Positions 8,333 through 18,500 of a stretch of DNA of 64,000 nucleotides are shown piece after piece. The stretch covers positions 310,001 through 374,000 of the forward strand of contig LNEU01000033.1 of NCBI GenBank assembly GCA_001464355.1, given 5' to 3'. Under the pieces are notes generated by a model, which was not told the DNA's origin, ran no database searches, and saw only the letters and a program-made list of their open reading frames with translations. Position numbers and translations under genes: made by a program. Source of the DNA: Burkholderiales bacterium Ga0077544 (GTDB taxonomy: Bacteria; Pseudomonadota; Gammaproteobacteria; Burkholderiales; Burkholderiaceae_D). The stretch's first letter is position 1, and the number at the start of each line of letters is the position of its first letter.

Positions 8333-9844
8333 ATGATTCAAAATAATCAAAATTGGGATGTAGACAAATCCCTTCTTTCTACCGGCATTCCCGGTCTCGA
8401 TGAGATTCTGGGTGGCGGCTTGACGCGCGACCGCCTGTATCTGGTGGAGGGCGAGCCGGGCACCGGCAAGACGACTGCTGCCTTGCATTTTCTGGCAGAG
8501 GGCGCGCGACGCGCCGAGTCGGTAATCTACATCACGCTGGCGGAAACGGCAGAAGAGTTGCGCGATGTCGCTCGTTCGCATGGCTGGTGCATGGATGGCA
8601 TCTATATTCATGAAGTTGTGCCGGCGGAAAATATCCTCGAGCCTGAGCAGCAGTACACGATGTTCCATCCGTCAGAGGTGGAAATGAGTACGACGACGCA
8701 AATGATATTGTCAGTGATTGATGAGCGCAAGCCGACACGCGTCGTGCTGGATTCGCTGTCGGAACTGCAATTGCTGGCTGACAGTTCTTTGCGCTATCGT
8801 CGTCAGGTGCTGGCGCTGAAACGCTACTTTTCAAGTCGTGCTTGCACCGTGATGTTCCTTGATGATCGTACTGCTTTCAACGGCGATTTGCAGGTGCGCA
8901 GTATTGCGCACGGCGTGATCGTGCTCGAACAAACGACCAAGGATTATGGTGCCGAGCGGCGACGTATTCGCATCGCAAAATATCGCGGCATAGCGTTCCG
9001 TGGCGGCATGCATGACTATTCCATTATTCATGGCGGCATCGTGGTGTATCCGCGCTTGGTGGCGTCCGATAGTCGTATATTGAAAACGCAGCAGCAACTG
9101 AGTACCGGTGTGGCCGCGCTGGATACCTTATTGGGCGGTGGCCTGGAACAAGGCTCCAGTACGCTGCTGGCAGGCCCGCCGGGAACCGGCAAGTCGTCGC
9201 TGGGCGCACAGATTGTTTACGCGGCGTTGCAGCGCGGTGAGCGGGCGGCGATGTTCTTGTTTGAAGAATCGAAAAACAAGCTGATCAATCGCGCCGATAG
9301 TTTCAACATGAACTTGCGTCCGTATCTGGAGAGCGGCGCGCTGACGATCCAGCAAATTGATCCGGCCGAACTATCGCCTGGTGAGTTTACGGATGCAGTG
9401 TGCAAAGAGGCATTGAATAAGGCAACAGTCGTCATGATCGACAGCCTGAACGGCTATTTGAATGCGATGCCGGATGAACGCTTCCTCACGACCCATTTGC
9501 ATGAACTGCTGACTTTTCTCGGTCAGCACAATATTTTGACGATCCTGGTAGGTGTCCAGCATGGCATCTTGGGTGGACAGATGACGGCTTCGGTTGACGC
9601 CAGCTATCTGGCGGATAACGTGATCATGCTGCGCTATTTTGAAGATGCAGCTGAAGTACGCCAGGCGATTTCTGTCTTCAAGAAACGTGCAAGTGCGCAC
9701 GAGCGCACCATTCGCGAGTTCAGCATTACGAACAAGGGAATTAGCGTAGGGCCGATACTGCGCGGCCTGCACGGCATCCTGACCGGCGTACCGACATATG
9801 TCGGCGCCATGCTCGAAACCGAAACCGATTTGGTACCGGATTAA
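8333..9844 (+). CDS. KaiC-like double RecA-domain ATPase
   Basis: A 503-residue protein with two tandem KaiC domains. The first starts 'STGIPGLDEILGGGLTRDR' with Walker A GEPGTGKT (residues 40-47) and Walker B 'RVVLDSLSEL'; the second starts 'STGVAALDTLLGGGLEQGS' with Walker A GPPGTGKS (about 281-288) and 'VVMIDSLNGYL'. The paired catalytic glutamates of KaiC are kept in domain two (FEES) but reduced to one in domain one (ITLAET, A70-E71). Non-cyanobacterial KaiC-like proteins usually pair with histidine kinases, exactly as here: a hybrid kinase starts 3 bases after the stop. A good AGGGAGG ribosome binding site precedes the ATG. There is no KaiA or KaiB nearby, so a circadian role should not be assumed. 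Confidence 0.93.
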   Translation: MIQNNQNWDVDKSLLSTGIPGLDEILGGGLTRDRLYLVEGEPGTGKTTAALHFLAEGARRAESVIYITLAETAEELRDVARSHGWCMDGIYIHEVVPAENILEPEQQYTMFHPSEVEMSTTTQMILSVIDERKPTRVVLDSLSELQLLADSSLRYRRQVLALKRYFSSRACTVMFLDDRTAFNGDLQVRSIAHGVIVLEQTTKDYGAERRRIRIAKYRGIAFRGGMHDYSIIHGGIVVYPRLVASDSRILKTQQQLSTGVAALDTLLGGGLEQGSSTLLAGPPGTGKSSLGAQIVYAALQRGERAAMFLFEESKNKLINRADSFNMNLRPYLESGALTIQQIDPAELSPGEFTDAVCKEALNKATVVMIDSLNGYLNAMPDERFLTTHLHELLTFLGQHNILTILVGVQHGILGGQMTASVDASYLADNVIMLRYFEDAAEVRQAISVFKKRASAHERTIREFSITNKGISVGPILRGLHGILTGVPTYVGAMLETETDLVPD

Positions 9845-9847
9845 TCC

Positions 9848-11365
9848 ATGCATAAGCGAATACTCATTTATGCGCCGGAAGGGCAAAACGCAAAGCTTGC
9901 GGCGCAGGTATTCGATGTATCGGATGTCAGCCATCACATCTGCAAGGATGGTGACGAACTCATGGCGGAACTGGTGCGCGGCGCCGGTGCCCTGCTTGCG
10001 GTCGAGGAGGCACTGTCGCCGTCTATCCTGCAACCATTGATGCAATATGTGGACGCGCAAGCGACGTGGTCGGATTTGCCGATACTGCTGTTGACCAAGC
10101 GCGGTGCAGATTCTGCCAGTGTGCGACATGCGGTCGACAGGCTGGGGAATGTGACCTTGCTGGAACGACCGATACGCATCAGTAGCCTGCTCAGTGCGGC
10201 GCGTTCCGCATTGCGCGCGCGCATGCGGCAATATCAGGTGCGTGATGCTGATTATCGGAAGGATGAGTTTCTCGCTAGCCTGGGCCATGAATTGCGCAAT
10301 CCTTTGGCACCCATACGCACGTCGGTCGGTTTGCTTAAACATCTATATCCCGACCTTGCTCCGGTGGCGAAAACATATGCGGTGGTAGAGCGGCAAATTG
10401 TGCATTTGACGCGCCTGGTCGATGACCTGCTGGATGTCGCGCGCATTACCAGCGGCAAGGTTGCGCTGCAACCTGCATCCATTATGTTGTCCGATGTGGT
10501 GATTCATGTCATGGAAATATGTGGTGGATTGGCTGAAAGCAGAAAGCACCACATCGAGATCGACTATCCATCCCAGCCGGTGCAGTTGCTGGCAGACAGG
10601 GCGCGGCTGGTGCAAACGCTGGCGAATGTGCTGGCGAATGCCGTGAAGTTCACGCTCACGCCGAACCGCATCCTTTTCAACGCCAGGGTTGAGGGTTGTA
10701 ACGTCATATTCTCGATACGTGATTTCGGCATGGGACTTGAAGCGGCGTCGCTATCACGCATTTTCGATATTTTCGTGCAGGCGCAAACCTCTGCCGGTCA
10801 GGCACCGTCGGGTTTGGGCATAGGCTTGAGTCTGGCGCGACAATTCACTGAAATGCACGGCGGCACGATCAAGGTAAAAAGTGAAGGTTTGGGGCATGGC
10901 AGCGAATTCATACTCACCTTGCCTATCGTCGCGCAAGCCGACTGTGTCGGCATCGAAAAGAATGTTCCGTTGGCGCAAACAAGCGCACAAAAAGACACCG
11001 ACTCGCGTATCTTGATCGTTGATGATAATCACGATGCATGCGATACCTTGAGTGCCCTATTCGAAGCGGATGGCTACACGGTCACGGTTGCCTATGACGG
11101 CTATCAGGCGGTAGAACTTGCGAAGGGCGTGGTTCCCGGCATCATCGTTCTGGATATCGGCTTGCCCGGTATCGATGGATACGAGGCGGCGCGACGCATA
11201 CGCATGCTGCCCGGTGGCGAAAAAATTCAAATGATTGCGCTGACCGGTTGGGGGCAGGTGAACGATAAACGCCTGGCAATGGAAGCGGGGTTCGATTGTC
11301 ATCTGGTGAAGCCGGTGGATTTCACCATGTTGACCACCTGCATTGCCGAGCGCCGCGCCGCGTGA
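9848..11365 (+). CDS. Hybrid histidine kinase with N-terminal pseudo-receiver and C-terminal receiver
   Basis: A 505-residue soluble kinase. Residues 1 to about 125 resemble a receiver fold ('RILIYAPEGQNAKLAAQVF', 'DLPILLLTKRG', 'VTLLERPIRISSLLSAARSAL') but lack the acidic pocket and the phospho-acceptor Asp ('ALLAVEEALSP' at the expected place). A dimerisation/phosphoacceptor domain follows with His147 in 'LGHELRNPLAP', then an ATPase domain, then a full receiver beginning 'ILIVDDNHDA' with Asp about 435 in 'IIVLDIGLPG'. No membrane segment or PAS domain. It is almost certainly co-transcribed with the KaiC-like gene three bases upstream, which suggests that the KaiC protein or the pseudo-receiver supplies the signal. 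Confidence 0.92.
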   Translation: MHKRILIYAPEGQNAKLAAQVFDVSDVSHHICKDGDELMAELVRGAGALLAVEEALSPSILQPLMQYVDAQATWSDLPILLLTKRGADSASVRHAVDRLGNVTLLERPIRISSLLSAARSALRARMRQYQVRDADYRKDEFLASLGHELRNPLAPIRTSVGLLKHLYPDLAPVAKTYAVVERQIVHLTRLVDDLLDVARITSGKVALQPASIMLSDVVIHVMEICGGLAESRKHHIEIDYPSQPVQLLADRARLVQTLANVLANAVKFTLTPNRILFNARVEGCNVIFSIRDFGMGLEAASLSRIFDIFVQAQTSAGQAPSGLGIGLSLARQFTEMHGGTIKVKSEGLGHGSEFILTLPIVAQADCVGIEKNVPLAQTSAQKDTDSRILIVDDNHDACDTLSALFEADGYTVTVAYDGYQAVELAKGVVPGIIVLDIGLPGIDGYEAARRIRMLPGGEKIQMIALTGWGQVNDKRLAMEAGFDCHLVKPVDFTMLTTCIAERRAA

Positions 11366-11458
11366 CGGCATGCCGTTTTCTTGGTGATGAAAGTTGTGCT
11401 CGACATCAGGCAGTGCTGAAGACATACAAACATAGTAGTAAAAAATACGGGCGATAAA

Positions 11459-11818
11459 ATGAAAACTCCAGACAAGCGCTTACGCGTTTTACTCGTTGAA
11501 GATAATAGCGATGCACTGGAAGGTATGGTCGAAATGACGGACTTTCTTGGACATCAGCCTCACGGCTGCCTCAGCGCCGAAGATGCCCTGGTCGTGCTGC
11601 GTCAGCAGCCTTTCGATTTGATGATTACCGATATCGGACTGCCCGGTATTTCGGGGCTGGATCTGGCGCGCCAGGCGCGTGAAATTCAGCCGCTGGCGAT
11701 TGTTGTCTCCAGCGGTTACGCACGCGGTCCCGATGTCATGACCAACGTAGGCTGGTTAATGAAACCGTTTGGCATAGATGAGTATGCAGCCTTGCTCGAG
11801 AGCGCGGCAAGGCAATAA
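11459..11818 (+). CDS. Stand-alone receiver-domain response regulator
   Basis: A 119-residue protein that is one CheY-like receiver and nothing else. Acidic pocket residues are in 'VLLVEDNSDALEG', the phospho-acceptor is Asp58 in 'LMITDIGLPGISG', the switch Ser-Ser is in 'AIVVSSGYA', and the conserved Lys is in 'WLMKPFG'. It begins 93 bases after the hybrid kinase on the same strand and is probably its phosphotransfer partner. The output must come through protein contact because no effector domain is present. Confidence 0.88.
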   Translation: MKTPDKRLRVLLVEDNSDALEGMVEMTDFLGHQPHGCLSAEDALVVLRQQPFDLMITDIGLPGISGLDLARQAREIQPLAIVVSSGYARGPDVMTNVGWLMKPFGIDEYAALLESAARQ

Positions 11819-11954
11819 ACGCTGGCCACGATTGCACGGCAATGCATATTGCTCGCGCTGCATTGATGCCGTAATTCTTGATGCAGCAATACATGGCGTG
11901 AGTCTGGCTGGCCAAACACTGCCGCCCGTTACAGGCTGCAGTCGGCTCGAATAC

Positions 11955-11990
11955 AATCAATTGATTTAATTAAATCAAACGTTTGATTTA
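11955..11990. promoter_or_regulatory. Overlapping palindromes, probable TetR-family operator
   Basis: Three perfect palindromes overlap just upstream of the TetR-type gene: AATCAATTGATT (11955-11966), GATTTAATTAAATC (11963-11976) and the 20-base TAAATCAAAC/GTTTGATTTA (11971-11990). All share an ATCAA/TTGAT half-site. The last one ends 9 bases before the ATG at 12000. Position and symmetry fit autoregulation of the regulator and the RND efflux operon it leads. Confidence 0.65.
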
Positions 11991-11999
11991 TGTGTTCTA

Positions 12000-12779
12000 A
12001 TGCTGGTCATGAAACCTGCCATCAAACCCAATCCGTCTGTACCTCGCGCGAGCGCTACGGCACAAGCTAAGGCAAAAGCAACTGATAGCGGCGATACACG
12101 CAAGCAGCGTTCCGACGGTGCTGAAGCGCGCAGCCGCCTGTTGCTGGCTGCGCTTCGACTGTTCGCCGAAAAGGGTTTTGCCAAGACATCGACGCGCGAT
12201 ATCGCGCAGGCTGCCGGCGTCAACCTTGCGGCTATCAAATATTATTTCGGCGACAAGGCTGGCCTGTATCGCGTGGTCTTTAGCGAGCCACTGGGCACTG
12301 CTTGTCAAGGCGTTGATCTTTCCAATCCGGCGCTGAGCCTGCGTGATGTACTGCGCATTTTCTTCGAGGATTTTGTCGCGCCGCTCAAGCATGGCGATGT
12401 CGTGCAACTTGCCGTGCGCATGCATTTCCGTGAAATGCTGGAACCGACCGGCTTGTGGATGGAAGAGATCGACAACCATATCAAGCCATCGCATGCAGGA
12501 TTGGTAGCGGTGTTGTTGCGTCATCTGGATTTATCCAAGGCCGACGACGACGTGCATAGGCTGGCGTTCTCGCTGGCCGGGCTCGCGCTACAACTGTTCA
12601 TTTGCCAGGACGTAATCGATGCGATCCGGCCCAAATTGATCAATACACCCACTGCGGTCGATCAGTGGGCGAGCCGTCTGGTCGATTATGGCGAGGCGAT
12701 GGTCGCAATGGAAATTGCGCGCCGGCAGACGTTGGCGAGCCCTGCTGCAGCTTCTCTTAAAAAAACAAAAAGATCATGA
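12000..12779 (+). CDS. TetR-family regulator with CecR/DUF1956-type C-terminal domain
   Basis: A 259-residue regulator. After a basic, Ala-rich N-terminal extension the helix-turn-helix domain reads 'ARSRLLLAALRLFAEKGFAKTSTRDIAQAAGVNLAAIKYYFGDKAGLY' (about 44-90). The C-terminal half ('LRIFFEDFVAPL...MHFREMLEPTGLWMEEIDNHIKP') matches the CecR/YbiH-type ligand domain. Such regulators repress drug-efflux operons. The next gene overlaps the stop (ATGA), so this is the first gene of the RND operon. A second in-frame ATG at 12009 is possible. Palindromes directly upstream are the likely operator. Confidence 0.88.
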   Translation: MLVMKPAIKPNPSVPRASATAQAKAKATDSGDTRKQRSDGAEARSRLLLAALRLFAEKGFAKTSTRDIAQAAGVNLAAIKYYFGDKAGLYRVVFSEPLGTACQGVDLSNPALSLRDVLRIFFEDFVAPLKHGDVVQLAVRMHFREMLEPTGLWMEEIDNHIKPSHAGLVAVLLRHLDLSKADDDVHRLAFSLAGLALQLFICQDVIDAIRPKLINTPTAVDQWASRLVDYGEAMVAMEIARRQTLASPAAASLKKTKRS

Positions 12780-14266
12780 TGAAAAAAACGCGTCTAGCGC
12801 TTTGTGCCAGTCTGCCCTTATTGCTAAGTGCCTGCGCCCTTAATGCGCCGCCTGAAAAAGTGTCAGTCACCCCGCCCGCGCAGTGGTATTCGCCGTTGCC
12901 GAACACGCCGCTTGCCGACCACCATGCCGCCAGTTTGCCGCATCACGGCAGGCTGACTGATTTGTCGCAATGGTGGCAACAACAGAATGATCCCTTGCTG
13001 GTGGAATTGATCCAGTCTGCGCAAACCGTGAGTCCTACCGTCGCGACCGCAGTGTCGCGCATCGAGCAATCGCGCGCATCGCGTGTGGCGGCACAAGCGG
13101 CATTGATGCCCAAACTGGATGCTACGGCCAGTTCCAGTCGTAGCAATATGCAAGCGCCATTACCCTTGGGTACCACCACACAAGCTGCATTGCAGCCATC
13201 GTGGGAAGCGGATCTTTTTGGCGGCAATCGTGCAACAAGTAGAGCCGCGTTGGCGCGCTTGCAAGGCGCACAAGCCAACTGGCATGATGCCCGTGTTTCA
13301 GTCGCCGCAGAAGTGGCGAACCGTTATTACAGTCTGCGCACCTGCAACAAACTCGCCATCGTGACACGCGAAGATGCTGATTCGCGCGCCGAAACATCGC
13401 GCTTGTCTGACTTGAGCACGAAGGCTGGATTTCAGGCGCCGGCCACGGCTGCCTTGGCACGCGCCAGTGCTGCAGAGGGCCGCGGCCGTGCGACACAGCA
13501 GAGCGCATTGTGTGATCTCGATGTGAAAGCGCTGGTTGCGCTGACTGCTATCGATGAACCCACTGTGCGTCAAAAAATGAACGACACGCCGGCGCCGGAT
13601 ACGTCTGCAACAGTGCTTGATATTTCCAGTCTGCCGGCACAGACCTTGACGCAACGCCCGGATGTTTTTATCGCCGAACGTGAAGTTGCCGCAGCCAGTG
13701 CTGAAGTGGGTAATGCACAGGCACAACGTTATCCGCGCTTGAGTTTGAGCGGCTCTATCGGCGTCGCAAGTTTCCGCTCCTCAGGTGTGACGACGAATAT
13801 GGATACATGGTCGGTGGGGCCGATTTCCTTGACCTTGCCATTGTTCGATGGCGGTGCGCGCAAAGCCAATGTGAGCGCGGCGGAAGCACAGTACGAAGCC
13901 GCAGTTGTCAGTTATCGCAGCAGCGTGCGGCAAGCGGTGCGCGAAGTGGAAGAAGCGCTGGTCAATCTGCAAAGTACTGCTGCACGTAGCGAAGATGCCC
14001 GTGTGTCGGTCGACGGTTATCGCGCATCGTTCAACGGTTTCGAGGCACTGTATAAAAACGGTCTGGCCAGTCTGGTCGATCTGGAAGAGGCGCGCCGTTT
14101 GCGTCTGGCATCCGAGTTGAATGCAGTATCGCTGGAACGTGAACGCATGGCTGCGTGGATTGCCCTGTATCGCGCTGCAGGAGGTGGTTGGGTTAATCCG
14201 GATTCTGCCGCGGCGTCTGGTGCCGGAGCTGCCGGCATGGGAAGTACCAGTAACAGCACACAGTAA
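12776..14266 (+). CDS. RND efflux outer membrane factor lipoprotein (NodT/OprM family)
   Basis: A 496-residue outer membrane channel subunit. It has a lipoprotein signal peptide with lipobox 'LLSAC' (about residues 16-20), and the two OMF repeats: 'WWQQQNDPLLVELIQSAQTVSPTVATAVSRIEQSRA', then 'PSWEADLFGGNRATSRAALARL', 'LTQRPDVFIAEREVAAASAEVGNAQAQRYPRLSLSGSIG' and 'VRQAVREVEEALVNLQSTAAR'. It forms the trimeric exit duct for the adaptor and pump encoded downstream. The start overlaps the stop of the TetR-type gene by four bases; a second ATG follows immediately at 12779. Confidence 0.92.
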   Translation: MMKKTRLALCASLPLLLSACALNAPPEKVSVTPPAQWYSPLPNTPLADHHAASLPHHGRLTDLSQWWQQQNDPLLVELIQSAQTVSPTVATAVSRIEQSRASRVAAQAALMPKLDATASSSRSNMQAPLPLGTTTQAALQPSWEADLFGGNRATSRAALARLQGAQANWHDARVSVAAEVANRYYSLRTCNKLAIVTREDADSRAETSRLSDLSTKAGFQAPATAALARASAAEGRGRATQQSALCDLDVKALVALTAIDEPTVRQKMNDTPAPDTSATVLDISSLPAQTLTQRPDVFIAEREVAAASAEVGNAQAQRYPRLSLSGSIGVASFRSSGVTTNMDTWSVGPISLTLPLFDGGARKANVSAAEAQYEAAVVSYRSSVRQAVREVEEALVNLQSTAARSEDARVSVDGYRASFNGFEALYKNGLASLVDLEEARRLRLASELNAVSLERERMAAWIALYRAAGGGWVNPDSAAASGAGAAGMGSTSNSTQ

Positions 14267-14287
14267 TAAAAATAACGCGCAACAGTA

Positions 14288-15580
14288 ATGGCGCAACAAT
14301 ATCGGGCCTCATATATGAAACGTTTCAAGACTAAAACCATCGTTATCGCCGCCATCGTGCTGGTTGTATTGATCGCGATCATTGTTCTGCTGGTCGGCGG
14401 CAAATCCGGCACCGAGAAAAAGAAAGACGACACGGGGCCCAAGCCGGCACTGACCGTGACTACCGCGCAGCCGTCGCAAGCGCGTTTGCCGATCAAGATG
14501 ACTGCCAATGGCACCATCACCGCATGGCAGGAGGCGATCATCGGAAGTGAATCGAATGGCTTGCGGCTGACGGACGTGCGCGTCAATGTCGGCGATACGG
14601 TACGCAAGGGGCAGGTGCTGGCAACCTTTTTTGCCGCGTCAACGCAAGCCGATGTGTTGCAGGCACGCGCCGCCGTGATGGAGGCAGAAGCGAATGCTGC
14701 CGATGCAAAAAATAATGCCGAACGTGCGCGCACGCTTGAAAACAGTGGCGCCTTGAGTACGCAACAGATCAATCAATATTTGACCACCGAACAAACAGCC
14801 AAGGCGAAGGCCGATGCCGCGCGTGCAACCCTGTCTGCGCAAGAACTGCGCGTGACGCAAACCCAGGTGCTGGCACCGGATGACGGTATTATCTCGGCGC
14901 GTAATGCAACCGTGGGTGCAGTAGTCGGCGCTGGTACCGAACTGTTCCGTCTGATACGCCAGGGACGACTCGAGTGGCGTGCGGAAGTGACATCGACCGA
15001 GCTTGGCAGTGTGGCTACCGGCACCAGTGCGCTGATCACTGCGGCCAATGGCACCAAGGTCAAAGGCAAGGTCAGGATGATTGCACCTACTGTCGATATA
15101 CAAAATCGTTCCGCTATCGTGTACGTCGATTTGTCACCAGCCGCGGCTGGTGCCGCGCCGGCCCGCGCCGGTATGTTCGCGACAGGCGAGTTTGATCTTG
15201 GCATGTCGTCGGCGATTACCGTGCCGCAACAGGCGATCGTGATTCGTGATGGCTTCAGCTATGTGTTCCGCTTGAATACGGATAATCGCGTCACGCAAAT
15301 CAAGGTTCAACCGGGCCGTCGTCTGGTCGATAGTATCGAAGTGGTATCCGGCATCGATGCGAATGCAGTAGTGGTCGCGAATGGTGCGGGTTTTCTGAAT
15401 GATGGCGATCTGGTGCATGTGGTTCCATCTACCGAATCAGTCGCAACGCCAGCACCGGTATCCAGTGCTGCTACTGCAAAGATGCCTGCCATTTCGCAGG
15501 ATGCCGCCACCGTCAAAAAGGCGAGTAATCCGCCTGCGCCCGCTGCGCCGACAGCTGGCGCGCCACAGACGACTAAATAG
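14288..15580 (+). CDS. RND efflux periplasmic adaptor (membrane fusion protein)
   Basis: A 430-residue adaptor with an N-terminal membrane anchor ('IVIAAIVLVVLIAIIVLLVGG'), no lipobox, split lipoyl domain ('ITAWQEAIIGSESNGLRLTDVRVNVGDTVRKGQVLA' and 'VLAPDDGIISARNATVGAVVGAGTELF'), an alpha-helical hairpin between them, a beta-barrel part and a long Ala/Pro/Thr-rich tail. It bridges inner membrane pump and outer membrane channel. An in-frame ATG at 14315 (MKRFKTK) may be the true start because it places the anchor closer to the N-terminus; neither has a strong ribosome binding site. It lies 21 bases after the channel gene. Confidence 0.9.
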   Translation: MAQQYRASYMKRFKTKTIVIAAIVLVVLIAIIVLLVGGKSGTEKKKDDTGPKPALTVTTAQPSQARLPIKMTANGTITAWQEAIIGSESNGLRLTDVRVNVGDTVRKGQVLATFFAASTQADVLQARAAVMEAEANAADAKNNAERARTLENSGALSTQQINQYLTTEQTAKAKADAARATLSAQELRVTQTQVLAPDDGIISARNATVGAVVGAGTELFRLIRQGRLEWRAEVTSTELGSVATGTSALITAANGTKVKGKVRMIAPTVDIQNRSAIVYVDLSPAAAGAAPARAGMFATGEFDLGMSSAITVPQQAIVIRDGFSYVFRLNTDNRVTQIKVQPGRRLVDSIEVVSGIDANAVVVANGAGFLNDGDLVHVVPSTESVATPAPVSSAATAKMPAISQDAATVKKASNPPAPAAPTAGAPQTTK

Positions 15581-15588
15581 GAGCCTGT

Positions 15589-18500
15589 GTGAATTTCTCT
15601 TCGCTTTCCATCAAGAATCCTATTCCGGCCATCATGTTGTTTGTGCTGCTGAGTCTGGCAGGCATGCTGGCTTTCAATTCCAGCGCGGTGCAGGATTTCC
15701 CTGATATCGAATTACCGATTGTTACTGTCTCGGCATCCTTGCCGGGTGCCGCTCCTGCACAACTGGAAACGGAAGTGGCGCGCAAGATCGAAGACTCGGT
15801 CGCCACGCTGCAAGGCATCAAGAACATCTACACCAAGGTGCTCGATGGCCTGGTGACGGTCACAGTCGAATTCGTGCTGGAAAAAAACATTTCCGACGCA
15901 GTCAACGATGTACGCGATGCAGTTGCATTGATACGTGCCGACTTGCCGAGTGAACTGCGTGATCCATCCGTTACCAAGGTGTCGACCGCAGGTCGCGTGG
16001 TGTTGACGTTCACGGCGGCACCCGCTGCGGGCAGCACGATGGATGAACAGGAACTCAGCTGGTTCGTCGATAACACGATATCCAAGCGTGTATTGAGCGT
16101 GCCTGGCGTCGGTGCATTCAAACGCGTGGGTGGCGTCAATCGCGAAGTGCGGATCGAACTCGACGCTGCAAAAATGGCGGCATTGAATGTCGCTGCGGTG
16201 GATGTCTCGCGACGCTTGCGACTGGTACAGCAGGAAGCGCCGGGTGGACGCGGTGATGTGAGCGGTGCCGAACAGGCTGTGCGTACGATCGGCACGGTCA
16301 AGAGCGCGGCCGAACTCGCGCAGATGGATATTCCATTGGCGGACGGTAATCACATTCGTCTCGATCAGGTTGCGAAGGTGATCGATACCATAGCCGAACG
16401 TCGTTCATCCGCATCGCAGGATGGCAAGACGGTGGTCGGCTTTGAAGTATTCCGTACCAAAGGTGCGAGTGAGCTGGATGTTGCCAAAGGTACGCAGGCT
16501 GCAATAGAAGAGCTGCAAAAAGAGCATAGAAACATCGTTTTCAAACAGGCAATCGACAATGCGAAGCCGGTGGAAGAAAACTTCGACGGTTCGATGGAGC
16601 TGCTGTATGAAGGCGCGCTGCTGGCGGTGCTGGTGGTCTGGTGGTTCCTGCGCGACTGGCGTGCCACGCTGGTCGCCGCTGCTGCGTTGCCGCTTTCAGT
16701 CATCCCTACTTTTCTCGGTCTGCAATATTTCGGTTATACCCTCAATACCGTGACTTTGCTGTCGCTGGCGCTGGTGGTCGGCGTGCTGGTCGATGATGCG
16801 ATTGTCGAGATTGAAAATATTTCGCGTCATCTGCGCATGGGCAAGACACCGATGCAGGCAGCGATGGAGGCTGCCGATGAAATTGGTATGGCGGTGATCG
16901 CCACGACCTTTGCATTGGTCGCGGTATTTTTGCCGACCGCATTCATGGCCGGCATTCCGGGCTTGTTCTTCAAGCAGTTCGGCTGGACTGCCGTGCTGGC
17001 GATTCTTGCCTCCCTGCTGGTTGCGCGTTTGCTGACGCCCATGATGGCGGCGTACATCCTGAAGCCGGCCAAGCAGCATGAAGAAAAAGACAGCTGGATG
17101 ATGCAGCGCTATATGGCAACCATGAAGTGGGCCTTGACGCATCGGCTGGTTACGGCGATTGCGTCCGGCTTGTTTTTTATTGCATCCATCATGCTGGTCC
17201 CGCTGCTGCCTACCGGTTTTGTACCGGCGGCAGATCGTGGACAGACGCAGATCAATATCGAACTGCCGCCAGGGAGCACACTGGCGGAAACCACCGCCGT
17301 TGCAGAACGTGTGCGGGTCGCAGTATCCAAAGACAAGAACGTCACCAGCATCTTCAGCTCGGTAGGTGGCGGCTCCAGTGGCGACGCATTTGCCCCTGGC
17401 GCTGCGGCTGAAGCGCGGCGTGCAGTGTTGACGCTGACCACCACGCATCGCAATGACAGGGATGAATCGATGGCCAACATCGAGTCCGGCATACGCGCCA
17501 ACATCGCGGATATTCCCGGCGCTCGCTTCAACGTCGGTCCGCCGGATACCGGCGTCAAGATGCAGCTGGTATTGCGCAGTGAAGATCCGCTGGCCTTGCA
17601 GCAGGCTGCGCAAAAAGTCGAACGCGAACTGCGGACCTTGAAAGGCATCGGCAACGTCAGCTCCAGCGCCTCGCTGGTGCGTCCGGAAATCATCGTGCGC
17701 CCCGACTCGGCGCGTGCCGCCGATCTCGGTGTGACCGCTGCCAGCATCGGCGAGACAGTGCGCGTGGCGACGGCTGGCGATTACGACATGAATTTGCCCA
17801 AGCTGAATTTGAGCGAACGTCAGGTTCCTATCCTCGTCAAGTTGCCGGATAACGTACGCGCAGATTTGGCGGCAATAGAGCGCTTGACGGTGCCCGGCAA
17901 GAACGGGCCGGTCATGCTGGGTAACGTTGCCAGCGTCACCATGCAAAGTGGTCCGGCGCAGATCGATCGCCTCAATCGCAGCCGTAATGTCACGCTTGAT
18001 GTTGAACTTGGCAGTCGCACGCTGGGCGAGCTGAATACCGAAGCACGCGCACTGCCATCGATGCTTAACCTGCCACCATCGGTAAAAATCGCCGAGCTGG
18101 GCGATGCGCAAGAGATGTTGCTCTTGTTCGAAAGCTTTGGCCTTGCCATGCTGATAGGCGTGCTGTGCATTTACGGCGTGCTGGTATTGCTGTTCAAGGA
18201 CTTCATGCAGCCGATCACGATTCTGGCCGCCCTGCCCTTGTCTATCGGTGGCGCCTTCGTGGCCTTGCTCCTGACTGGCCGTGCCTTGTCCATGCCATCG
18301 ATGATCGGCCTCATCATGTTGATGGGTATCGTGACCAAGAACTCGATTCTGCTGGTTGATTACGCGATACTCGCGCGGCAGCAAGGGATGAATCGTTTCG
18401 ATGCGCTGGTCGATGCCTGCCACAAGCGTAGCCGCCCTATCATCATGACAACGATTGCGATGGGTGCCGGCATGCTGCCGCTGGCACTGGGTTGGGGCGC

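Noticed and set aside
9371-10342. 323-residue minus-strand frame across the KaiC and kinase genes
   Set aside because: Antisense to two well supported genes; composition is that of a complementary frame and no motif is visible.
11365-11376. Palindrome ACGGCATGCCGT followed by TTTT after the hybrid kinase gene
   Set aside because: A hairpin would have almost no loop and the T run is short, so it is unlikely to terminate; the next gene probably shares the transcript.
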